NCBI GenBank assembly: GCA_026391315.1
Contig: JAPLDT010000048.1
Span: forward strand, 27,566 to 91,565
Source of the DNA: Bacteroidia bacterium
Lineage (GTDB): Bacteria; Bacteroidota; Bacteroidia; Bacteroidales; Prolixibacteraceae
Length of the DNA: 64,000 nt
Reading direction: 5' to 3'
Shown: piece after piece, positions 52,961 through 62,600 of the stretch
Layout of the letters: every line of letters starts with the position of its first letter
Position numbering within the stretch: position 1 is the first letter of the stretch
The notes under the pieces: generated by a model
Database searches by the model: none
Told to the model about the DNA's origin: nothing
Seen by the model: only the letters and a program-made list of their open reading frames with translations
Program-made: the position numbers and the translations under genes

Positions 52961-53584
52961 ATGATGTATGCAGAGAAAATTGAAGAATTTTTTAGGGGTT
53001 ACAGATCATATCCAGGCGTAATTTATTTTCCACCAGCACAGGCTGCTAATAATGACAATACAGTAAGACGTATTTATGAAATATCACGAAAATTAAAAAG
53101 TTTATCACCTGACGAATTAAAAAGTGAGCTCATTTCAGTCAAACCTATACCGAGACAAAAATCAATTGGTGGAGGAAAAGTGTTTATTGGGCACGGTAGA
53201 AGTCAATTGTGGGCTAGAGTTCAACTTTTCTTACAAGATGACTTAAAACTGAAAACAGTCACATTTGAAAGCGAATCAAGAACAAGTGAGACAATAGTTA
53301 ACATTCTTGAAGAATTTCTAAATGAATCCTCATTTGCAGTACTAATAATGACTGCAGAAGATGAGACATCAGACGGAAAAATTAGACCAAGACAAAACGT
53401 AATACATGAGGCAGGACTTTTTCAAGGTAGATTGGGATTTGATAAAGTTGTTATTTTAAAACAAATGGAGACCGAGGATTTTTCAAACATCGCAGGATTA
53501 CAATATATTCCATTCTCTAAAGATAATATTGAGCAGTGCTTCTATGAATTACAAAGAAAATTAAAGAAATCAGGAATGATTTAA
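52961..53584 (+). CDS. TIR-like (CAP12/Pycsar-type) nucleotide-binding protein
   Basis: A 207-residue protein from the first ATG (the next codon is also ATG). The C-terminal 140 residues are the TIR-like domain of PF10137 type: GKVFIGHGRSQLWARVQLFL, FESESRTSETIVNILEEFL, FAVLIMTAEDE and RQNVIHEAGLFQGRLGFDKV, with a conserved Glu150 in the position of the TIR catalytic glutamate. Related domains are NAD-cleaving effectors in CBASS and Pycsar systems. In-frame, coding-like sequence (IKELKLLAEALWESIKTDIK...) continues upstream to a stop at 52805-52807, but no ATG, GTG or TTG occurs in that frame, so the true start is uncertain. It may be a toxic effector. Confidence 0.85.
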   Translation: MMYAEKIEEFFRGYRSYPGVIYFPPAQAANNDNTVRRIYEISRKLKSLSPDELKSELISVKPIPRQKSIGGGKVFIGHGRSQLWARVQLFLQDDLKLKTVTFESESRTSETIVNILEEFLNESSFAVLIMTAEDETSDGKIRPRQNVIHEAGLFQGRLGFDKVVILKQMETEDFSNIAGLQYIPFSKDNIEQCFYELQRKLKKSGMI

Positions 53585-53591
53585 TAAAATA

Positions 53592-53630
53592 CGCCCACGC
53601 TGGCGCAAATTTGCAATTCATGCCCGTACA
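53592..53630 (+). repeat. REP-like element, left copy
   Basis: CCCACGCTGGCGCAAATTTG, then CAATTCATGCCCGTACATTTTGAC, aligns in inverted orientation with 57783-57822 at about 36 of 43 positions. Here the central palindrome has decayed. Together the two copies bracket the restriction-modification gene and the RhuM gene. Confidence 0.7.
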
Positions 53631-53707
53631 TTTTGACTGGACCGCACAGCTCAACACACCCGACCCTTTTTGTTATATTTGAGCTTGAATGAAAAACCTT
53701 ACCAACA

Positions 53708-56648
53708 ATGGCCCTTTTTCAAAAAACCGTTGAACATAAATATCTCAAACAGCTCGATTCTGAGTTAATCAATGCAAAGTATCTTGAGTTTAAAACCTAT
53801 TTCGGAAATCCCGACATACAGGAAAACATTAGAAATAGTAAGGAGGAGCAATATCAGGAGGGTTTTCTTCGCGAGTTGTTTGTAAAGATTCTGGGTTATA
53901 AACTAAATCCAACCTCCAATTTTAACCTCACTACCGAATACAAAAACATCAAGGACAGCAAAAAAGCCGATGGCGCTATTATCTTAAATGATGTTGTAAA
54001 AGCAGTTATTGAGCTAAAGGGAACAAATACCACCGATTTAAGCAAGATTGAAGCACAGGCATTCGGCTACAAAAACAATCAGCCCGATTGTGTGTATGTT
54101 GTCACTTCCAACTTTGAGAAAATTCGCTTTTACATCGACAATGCCATTGAACACATTAAATGGTCTGCCGAAAAAGGTGAAAGAGGAGTCGTTAAGTCAG
54201 GAAGATGTCATTACCAAGCAATTGTACAAGGATTATTCGCTCTTTAAGCGCGAGTTGCACCAAAACCTTGTTTCCCTTAATCCGCAATACGATACACTTA
54301 CACTATTCAAGAAATCGCAGAAGTTATTGGACCGGTTCCTGTTCTTGTTCTTTGCCGAAGACCGAAATTTATTGCCGCCAAATTCAGTGCATTTGGTCTT
54401 AACCGATTGGAGAGACCTGCAGGAGCGCGATGTGGAAATACCGCTTTACCAACGCTTTAAAAAATATTTCGAATACCTGAACACGGGGTACAAAGGAAAG
54501 AGGTATGATGTTTTTGCCTACAATGGTGGTTTGTTTAAACCCGACGAGGTTCTAGACAATATCCTGATCGATGATGAATTGTTATTCAAACACACCTTTA
54601 AACTTTCGGATTATGATTTTGCCAGTGAGGTTGATGTAAATATCCTGGGGCATATTTTCGAAAACTCGCTCAACGAGCTGGATGAGATCGACGCGCAACT
54701 GGCAGGTGAAACCATCGATAAAACCAAGACCAAGCGCAAAAAAGACGGAGTATATTACACGCCCAAATACATTACCAAATACATTGTTGAGAATACGGTT
54801 GGTAAGCTTTGCATCGAAAAGAAAGCAGAACTTCAACTCAATGAAGAAGATTACACCACCGACAAGAAGCGGCAACTAAAGACCAAACAAGCATTATTGG
54901 CGAAACTGAAAACCTACCAAAATTGGCTGCTTCAACTCACTATTTGCGATCCGGCGTGTGGTTCAGGGGCTTTCTTAAATCAGGCGCTCGACTTTTTAAT
55001 TACTGAGCATCGTTATATCGACGAACTACAAGCCAAACTGCAGGGTGTTCTGCTAATCATTAGCGACGTCGAAAAAAGCATTCTCGAAAACAACCTCTTT
55101 GGGGTCGATCTGAACGAAGAGAGTGTGGAGATTGCCAAACTCTCCTTGTGGCTGCGCACCGCCCAGCCCAACCGCAAGCTAAACGACCTGAACAACAACA
55201 TCAAATGTGGTAATTCGTTGATTGACGATCCTGCTGTTGCTGGCGACAAAGCCTTTAACTGGAAAGAAGCTTTTCCACAAGTATTTGAAAAAGGAGGATT
55301 TGATGTGGTGATTGGGAATCCTCCTTATGTAAGACCAAGGGAATTAACAGAATTTGAAAAATCATTCTACTTAGAAAAATATAAGACTGCTGTTTATCAA
55401 ATTGACTTATATATTCTTTTTATTGAGCGTGGTATTGGTCTAATAAATTCTTCTGGTTTTGCTTCTTTTATTGTGCCAAATGCTTGGTTAAACAATTTAT
55501 TTCAGATTGAAGCAAGAAGATTTTTTCTTACCCGTGTTAGAATAAATGAAATTGTTTCTATGCCTTCAAAAACATTTGAACAGGCTAATGTTGATACAGT
55601 TATAGTTACTCTATCATCCTTGCAGAATAACGATATTACAAAGGTGCTAAAATTTGAGAATTCTGCTTTTATGGAGGTTGGACAAGTCCATCAAGAAACT
55701 TGGTCAGCGAATGAAAACCTACTAATTAATTTTAGTTCGAATAAAAGTGTTAGCAGTTTACTAGAAAAAATTAATATGAACACTTCCTCACTTGACTCAT
55801 TTACAGATATTGGAAGAGGAGTAGGTGTATATCATAAAAGAGTTGGTCACACAAAAGAGTTTATTAAAAATGATCCTTATCAATCAAACTTCATTAAAGA
55901 TGAGACATTTGTACCTTATATACGTGGTAAAAGTGTAGCTTCATGGTGTTTGAAATGGAATAATGATAGTTTTATTAGTTATGGGAAATGGTTAGCTGAA
56001 CCACGAGAACCTAAATTCTTTGAAGGTGAAAGAATAATTCTTAGGCAAATACCTTCAGATAGACTTATTTCAACTTTTATAACGACTAATTTTATAATTG
56101 ATCAATCTGTTTTTATTGCAAAATTCTCTAAAACTAGTAGTATTAATCCCAAGTATGTATTAGCTCTGATTTCCTCTCAAATGTTTTCTTTCTATTTCAG
56201 AAATTTATATTCTGAGTTTGATGAATTATTTCCCAAGTTAAAATTGCAGCATTTTAAAGATCTACCTATTAAAATAGTTTCGAGAGAAGATCAACAAATT
56301 TTTATTGAAAAGGCTGACCTCATGCTTTTCTTAAACAAAGAGCTTCAAGAAACCTCACAAAAGTTTCAGCGCAGCCTGCAGCGCAAATTTAATCTCGAAG
56401 AATTACCCGGCAAGCTTCAAGATTGGTACCTGCTTACTTACGCCGATTTCATTAAAGAGTTGGGCAAAAAGAAAGTGAAGCTGTCCTTAAGCGAGGAAGC
56501 CGAATGGGAGGATTATTTCCTTCAGGAATCGGGAAAAGCATTGTCCGTCAAAAACCAGATCGACTCCACCGACAAAGAAATTGATCAAATGGTTTATCAA
56601 TTGTACGGGTTAACCGATGAAGAGATTGCGGTAGTGGAGGCAAAATAA
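53708..56648 (+). pseudogene. Type IIG-like restriction-modification enzyme, broken by internal deletion/frameshift
   Basis: Two overlapping frames together make one enzyme. Frame 1 (53708-54247) has an N-terminal PD-(D/E)xK nuclease domain (KKADGAI...KAVIELKGTNT) up to FYIDNAIEHI. Frame 2 (within 54048-56648) resumes at NGLPKKVKEESLSQEDV and continues through the methylase with motif I DPACGSGAFL (around 54954), motif IV IGNPPYV (around 55312), and a target-recognition part. By comparison with the family as I know it, about 25-30 codons between HI and NGLPKK are missing near 54150-54160, and the deletion changed frame. Restriction would be lost unless the two parts work separately. The methylase part alone has no clear start codon of its own in a normal position. 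Middle region 55360-56330 is more AT-rich. Confidence 0.8.
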
Positions 56649-56691
56649 TTTGGTAGCAAAAGTGATTTAAACCAAAATACGATTGTGTACT

Positions 56692-57693
56692 ATGAGCGTC
56701 GAAAATAAGAATATCATCATTTACAATACAGCCGATGGCAAAGCCAGCGTTTCGCTTTATGCCAAAGACGGAATGGTTTGGATGAACCAAAATCAGTTGT
56801 CCGAACTTTTTGACACCTCGGTGCCAAATATCAGCATGCACATATCGAATATCCTGAAAGAAGGTGAGTTAACGGAGAATTCAGTTATTAAGGAATACTT
56901 AACAACTGCCGCTGATGGCAAAGAATACCGTGTTGCGTTTTATTCGCTCGATATGATTCTGGCGATTGGTTTCAGGGTTCGCAGCAAGCGTGGCACACAG
57001 TTTCGGATTTGGGCAAACCGGAATTTGAAGGAATACATGGTCAAAGGTTTTGTTATGGACGATGAGCGTTTAAAAAACCCCGATGGCCGGCCTGATTATT
57101 TCGATGAACTATTAGAGCGGATAAGGGATATCCGAGCTTCAGAAAAACGTTTCTACCAGAAAGTTCGCGACTTATTCGCCCTCAGCAGCGATTATGATGC
57201 TACCAACAAAGCTACTCAAATGTTTTTTGCCGAAACTCAAAACAAATTGCTATTTGCAGTTACCGGGGAAACTGCTGCGGAGATAGTAATATCCAGGGCA
57301 GATTCCTCAAAAGATAACATGGCTCTTACTTCATGGAAAGGATCAGTAGTCAGGAAACAAGATATTTACATCGCCAAAAACTACCTCACTGCCGATGAGA
57401 TTGATACCCTGAACCGATTGGTGGTAATTTTTCTTGAAACTGCCGAGTTGAGAGCAAAAGATCGGATTGATTTAACCATCTCATTTTGGAAAGATAATAT
57501 TGACCGGATTTTGCAGTTTAATGATAAAAAAGTGCTTGCCAACTCCGGTTCCATTTCAAATACCGAGATGGAACAGAAAGTGAGCGAAATTTACGATGAA
57601 TTCAATTCGAGGAGAAAGGCATTCGAGGCTGAATTAGCCGACCAGCAAGAAATTGAAGAAATTGAAAGTATAATTAAAAACCGCAATACATAG
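56692..57693 (+). CDS. RhuM family protein
   Basis: A 333-residue protein from the ATG at 56692 (an upstream TTG at 56683 is unlikely). Family hallmarks are IIIYNTADGKASVSLYAKDGMVWMNQNQLSELFDTSVPNIS, DMILAIGFRVRSKRGTQFRIWANRNLKEYMVKGFVMDDERLKN, and the C-terminal coiled stretch. RhuM (PF13310) proteins are named from a Salmonella pathogenicity island but occur widely beside restriction-modification genes, where they may help regulate or sense DNA. The N-terminal segment resembles a winged helix. It begins 43 bp after the methylase stop, so it belongs to the same cassette. Confidence 0.92.
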   Translation: MSVENKNIIIYNTADGKASVSLYAKDGMVWMNQNQLSELFDTSVPNISMHISNILKEGELTENSVIKEYLTTAADGKEYRVAFYSLDMILAIGFRVRSKRGTQFRIWANRNLKEYMVKGFVMDDERLKNPDGRPDYFDELLERIRDIRASEKRFYQKVRDLFALSSDYDATNKATQMFFAETQNKLLFAVTGETAAEIVISRADSSKDNMALTSWKGSVVRKQDIYIAKNYLTADEIDTLNRLVVIFLETAELRAKDRIDLTISFWKDNIDRILQFNDKKVLANSGSISNTEMEQKVSEIYDEFNSRRKAFEAELADQQEIEEIESIIKNRNT

Positions 57694-57782
57694 ATCAGCG
57701 CGTGCGGATTATGCCGGAGAGAAGGGAATGTCGAACCTATTTGTTATAGGATAAAACGGTTGGTAATAAATTATATAGGACG

Positions 57783-57822
57783 TCAATTGTACGGGCACGG
57801 ATTACAAATCCGCGCCAGCGGG
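57783..57822 (-). repeat. REP-like element, right copy (inverted)
   Basis: Contains GGCACGGATTACAAATCCGC, then GCCAGCGGGG, where the CGGATT/AATCCG hairpin is intact. On the minus strand it reads in the same direction as the copy at 53592-53630 on the plus strand. It lies between RhuM and the DUF2442 gene. Confidence 0.7.
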
Positions 57823-57857
57823 GAATATTTTATATTGCTTATTGTATTTCCAACTAA

Positions 57858-58145
57858 TCAGGGCTGCTTATTTATTCCATATTCGCTGGTTGGCTCGCTG
57901 GCAATTTTATGTTGGGCAATTGCTAACTCGTACAGATATTCAGGTGCAAAATCTGCACCGTTTTCCCATTCAATGGTATTGAAGACGATAGAAAATTTCT
58001 TGAATTTGCTTTTGTCTTTTAGTGGATTAAAAACACTTCCGTTCAATTCATTTTCCAAATCTACAGTCATTTCAGCACCATCGTTGAACTTCAATGATAT
58101 TTTAAAATCATTGATATAATTGGCTTGTGTTACTTCTAAAAACAT
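57858..58145 (-). CDS. DUF2442 domain-containing protein
   Basis: A 95-residue protein with the DUF2442 pattern: NDFKISLKFNDGAEMTVDLENEL, FNPLKDKSKFKKFSIVFNTIEWENGADFAPEYLYELA. Usual family members are about 80-100 residues and often sit next to a DUF4160 gene, as here (6 bp after it). The pair behaves like a toxin-antitoxin type unit in genome context, but no activity has been shown by the sequence itself. The DUF2442 half is probably the antitoxin or DNA-binding partner. Confidence 0.88.
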   Translation of the reverse strand: MFLEVTQANYINDFKISLKFNDGAEMTVDLENELNGSVFNPLKDKSKFKKFSIVFNTIEWENGADFAPEYLYELAIAQHKIASEPTSEYGINKQP

Positions 58146-58151
58146 GCTGTA

Positions 58152-58409
58152 TTACTTAAGAGGTTCAATTTTAAATAATTCATCTCCCTTTTGTGCCAAA
58201 TTCCAGTCGGCAACCAATTCTTCACGGTGAATTTCTAACCATTCAAAAATCATTTTTAATGCTCGTTGCGGCATTTCGCCCTTTACAATTCCATCATCTA
58301 TGGTTACTATGGCTTTAAAATCACCATACCACACATGAAAATGCGGTGGGTTGTGGTCTCTAAAGTTCATAAGTATAATCAGTCCGTAAAATCTTGATAT
58401 CTCAGGCAT
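58152..58409 (-). CDS. DUF4160 domain-containing protein
   Basis: An 85-residue protein with the DUF4160 pattern: MPEISRFYGLIILMNFRDHNPPHFHVWYG, with the conserved HNPPHFH histidines, and QRALKMIFEWLEIHREEL. It precedes the DUF2442 gene with a 6-bp gap, and the order matches that seen in many bacteria. This pair is a toxin-antitoxin candidate; the toxic partner is unknown. Confidence 0.9.
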   Translation of the reverse strand: MPEISRFYGLIILMNFRDHNPPHFHVWYGDFKAIVTIDDGIVKGEMPQRALKMIFEWLEIHREELVADWNLAQKGDELFKIEPLK

Positions 58410-58849
58410 GCAATATTAATTATAATCCATTTGCGAGATTACGAAGGCGCGAACAATAGCAGAATGCTATTTTAATATGTTGAAAATCTATTTACTATCT
58501 GTTTCTATTCGCAATTTTTCAATTTGATTTTGATACAGAGGCAATTTTACATCCTGTCCTTTTGTAAAGGTACAAAAATAGGTTACTACCGCAAGTGAGA
58601 TTTTATGAAAAAGATGCAATGACCTACGAACAGAGTAGAATTAAAAGGTGAAAGTTTAAAAAAAAAACGGTAAAATTGTTAGTCATTCGAATTCTTTGAA
58701 CCATTATTTCTGAAGAGCGATCAGTATCACCGGAGGAGGGGTCAGCATCGCCGGATTATCCATGTCCTCAGAAATTGAACCTCGACGCAAACAATACAAA
58801 TATTACAGGGGAAAATTATTGGATTTTAAACCCCTAAAAAATAATTGAA
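58410..58849. other. Intergenic region before the Fic gene
   Basis: About 440 bp between divergent genes. It holds the promoters of the DUF4160 operon and of the Fic gene. A second locus of the 21-nt tandem-repeat family is at 58707-58769. The stretch around 58660 is A-rich. No gene was found. Confidence 0.55.
58707..58769. repeat. Second 21-nt tandem repeat locus, three units
   Basis: Units 58707-58727, 58728-58748 and 58749-58769 are each 21 nt and share the core CACCGGA/CGCCGGA or TCTGAAG at the start. The middle and last units resemble the units at 47910-48100 (CACCGAA..AGTA). The locus is shorter and less regular than the first. Confidence 0.55.
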
Positions 58850-59572
58850 ATGAAAAATAGCATAGCGAATAAATTAGTAGAAGAAAAACAAAGCAGGTTT
58901 CATGGGGGATTGTATCACAAAACACAAGTGAATCTGACCTACAATTCGAACCGTATTGAAGGCAGCCGTCTAACCGAGGAGCAAACACGGTATATTTTCG
59001 AAACCCGTACCATTGGCTTCAAAGACGAGGAAGCAGTTCCCGTTGATGATATTATAGAAACAACCAATCACTTTGTAGCCTTCGATTATTTGCTCGATAC
59101 GCTGCACCAACCTTTGTCTGCCGAAATTATCAAAGAGTTTCACCGGATACTGAAATCGGGTACTTCCGATGCGCTTAGACCGTGGTTTGCTATCGGCAAC
59201 TGGAAAAAACTGCCCAACGAGGTTGGTGGCGCCGAAACCACAAAGCCCGAAAATGTAGGAAATGAAATAGAACAACTCAATGAATGGTATTTAAACAGGG
59301 AAAACGTCTCTTTTGAAACCATTGTTGAATATCATTATCGTTTCGAGAAGATTCATCCGTTTCAGGATGGGAATGGTCGTGTCGGGCGTTTAATTATGTT
59401 TCGCGAATGTTTGAAAAACAATGTCGTACCCTTTATTATAGACGACACTCACAAACAATTTTATTACCGGGGGCTAAAAGAATTTGAACGGGTGAAGGAC
59501 TATTTATTAGACACTTGCCGTTCGGCACAAGACACCTATCATCAATGGATAAAATATTTTTTTAATGACTGA
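58850..59572 (+). CDS. Fic family protein with N-terminal inhibitory helix
   Basis: A 240-residue Fic protein. The catalytic motif HPFQDGNGRVGR (His169) is complete, so AMP transfer or a related nucleotide transfer is possible. An N-terminal inhibitory motif of the (S/T)xxxE(G/N) type is seen at SNRIEG (Ser33-Gly38), which places it in the class II group that blocks its own ATP site. There is no separate antitoxin gene. The target is unknown. It is the last gene of the island on this strand, converging with the hybrid regulator after 39 bp. Confidence 0.92.
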   Translation: MKNSIANKLVEEKQSRFHGGLYHKTQVNLTYNSNRIEGSRLTEEQTRYIFETRTIGFKDEEAVPVDDIIETTNHFVAFDYLLDTLHQPLSAEIIKEFHRILKSGTSDALRPWFAIGNWKKLPNEVGGAETTKPENVGNEIEQLNEWYLNRENVSFETIVEYHYRFEKIHPFQDGNGRVGRLIMFRECLKNNVVPFIIDDTHKQFYYRGLKEFERVKDYLLDTCRSAQDTYHQWIKYFFND

Positions 59573-59611
59573 CCAGTTCTGGGATATATCGGGTGGCAGA
59601 TTTTTAAAAAA

Positions 59612-62600
59612 TTAGTTTGACAGGTATTCAGATGGTGATTTCCCATAATGTTTACTGAATACGGTGCTGAAATATCCCAAACTGGCAAAACCACAAAGTT
59701 CGCTTACTTCCGTAACTGTGTAGTTTCTTGATTGCAGCAATTCCACAGCATGATGGAGCCTGATGGTTTTGATGAAATCGGTTGGCGATTGATCGGTAAG
59801 TGATTTAATCTTTTTATAGAGTAGCGACGAACTAACATTCATTGATGAAGCGAATTCTTCCTTGTCGAATTCTGCATTGGAAATGTTGGCTTTGGCAACC
59901 TCCAACATTTTCCGGACAAATTTATCGTTGAGTTCGTTTGTCAGAATAGGTTCGTTTGAATCGCCTTTTATCAGCTTCAATGCTTTTCCCCTGACAACCT
60001 CCCTGTTGCGAACAATCGACTTGATTCGTTGAATCAAAAGATTCATATCGAAAGGTTTGGTCAAATAATCGTCTGCACCCAGCCCCAAGCCATGCAGCTG
60101 ATTTGTCTTTTCAGACAAGGCTGTCAGTAAAACAATGGGGATGTGTGAGGTTTCATAAGTCGATTTCATGATTTTACACAATTCAAAACCATCCATATTT
60201 GGCATCATGATGTCAGATACAACCAAATCAGGGATTTGTTTCGAAATAAACTCCCAGGCTTTTTCTCCATCAACTGCTGTAAACACCTTAAATTCATTAC
60301 TGAGAGTTGACTTCATAAAATTCAAGAGATCGTCATTATCCTCAACTACCAACACTTTCATCTCTTTTGAAGTTTGGATCTCAGTTTCAGAATCTGTTTG
60401 CTGAGAAACGTCCTCAATATAGCTTGAAGCTGCTGGTGTATCAGAAGTGACATTCGATACCACTGACTTCCACGATATTGATTTAAACGGAATTACAATC
60501 TGAAATGTTGATCCTACATTTTCCTGACTGGTGCAACTGATGTTACCGCCATGTATGGCTACATAATTTTTAACCAATAAAAGCCCTATTCCTGAACCGA
60601 CAACTTTTGAATTGATCGCATTGTCGCCTCTGTAAAACTCTTTAAACAACTGCCGCTGTGCCTTTTTGCTGATGCCAATTCCATTGTCTTTCACCTGAAG
60701 CATCCATTTTTTATCGTCGCATCTGAGATCAATCCGGATTTGACTGTTGTTGTGCGAATATTTAATGGCATTAGAAATCAGGTTATCGATGATTTTCTCC
60801 ATTTTCGACTCATCAACAGCCGTCATGTAACTCTCACGATCAGGAACGAACACGAGTTCAATGTTCTTGCTTTTTGCAAAAGAAGCCAGCATGATCCTGC
60901 GGTTTGAGACAAGTTTTACAATATCTGTCATTGACAACAACAGATGTTCCTTGCCAACATCAACCTTTTGGAAATCCATCAATTGGGTAACAACTGAGGT
61001 GAGTTGCCTTGCCTGTTCAATGGCCAGGTTTAAATAGTATTTTCCAGATTCGGTTAAGTTTTTTTCTTTGCTTAACTCCTCAACAGGAGCTTTGATTAAG
61101 GTCAACGAAGTCCGGATATCGTGGGCCGTATTGGTAAAAAACCGTACCTTTTCTTCGGTATGTTCCTGTTTCAGCCTGTTAATGTAGTACAGCAGATAAA
61201 GAAAGATGATTATGGATAAAACCATAATTATGATTACCCAGAACCATCCCGTCCTCCAAAATGGAGGGACAAGCTTAATTGCTATTGACCGTTCGGCCAA
61301 AACATTGCTCAATGAACTGTCAAAAAGTTTTATTTTTAATATAAAGTGCCCACTTGGAATGTTGGTATAATTAATAACATTGTTCCCGGTAGGTTGACTC
61401 CATTGCTGGTCAAATCCCTCCATTTCCCATGAAAATTTTGATCCGGGTGTCTGACCAAGTGAAAGTAATTCAAGGCTAATGGTATTTTGAAAATACTTGA
61501 GATTAATTTCCTGTAAGCTATCTATGGGAGTTGTCAGATTGAAAGAGGGTATATCCCTGATTGAACGACCCGCAACAGTCAAATCCTGAAAAAAAATCTT
61601 TCCTTTTGTCGATGACTCATCGACCAGATTTGGAGCAAAAATTACCGCTCCATTATTTGTTCCCCAGGCTATTTGACCATTCTTCAATATAGCATGCGAA
61701 CAATTATTAAATGAAGTCCTTGAAAGCGAATATATTGAGGAATAAGTAAGTGCGTTTTTATTCTTTGGATCAAACCTGCACAATCCATTCTCTGTTCCTA
61801 GCCACAAATAATCATTTGCAGATATAATGCTGTTAATAAAATTCGAGGGCAATCCCATCTGTGCCGTAAACTTTTCTGTTTTGCCAGTCTTGTAATTATA
61901 TCTGATCAAGCCATCCCCGGAAGTACAAATCCAAACATCATCTCCCATTACCAGAATATCACGAACCAGCAATCCCTCTACTAATCTTCTGATATCACCG
62001 GTCTGTTTGTTTAGTTGCGACAATCCATAGCTACACCCTAAAAGAATCTGGTTATCAGACAACTCAGCAAAGCATCCAATTGGTTCATTGGAATAAGCCC
62101 TGAATTTATTTTCCCTGGACAGATAACAAACAACAGAACCACTACCTCCTCCTAACCAAATATCCCCGCTACTATCTTTATAAATATTAAATATAAAATC
62201 ATTAAGCAGCGGGGAGCCCTTTCCATTTTTACTGTAATGAGCCAGCTCTTTCCCGGTTCTTCCATCAAATAAATATACTCCCGAAGAATAAGTGCCTGCC
62301 CATATTCTTCCCTGGTTATCTTCACAAAGTGAGAGAAATACCTGGGCCTGCGTCTCCTTATCATTATAAAAACTACTCCATTTATTCGTTGTCAAATCCC
62401 AACAACTGATTCCATTATTTGTTGCAAACCAAAGTTTTCCCCTATGATCTTCAATAATGCTATTTACATCATTATTTATTAATGAATTTGTATTGTTGGA
62501 AAGATGAACTATTTGATTCACCAAAGGAGAAGCCTGATCGAAAAACGACAGCCCCCCGCTATAAGTGCACACCCACACTCTGCTGTTATTGTCACAAAAC

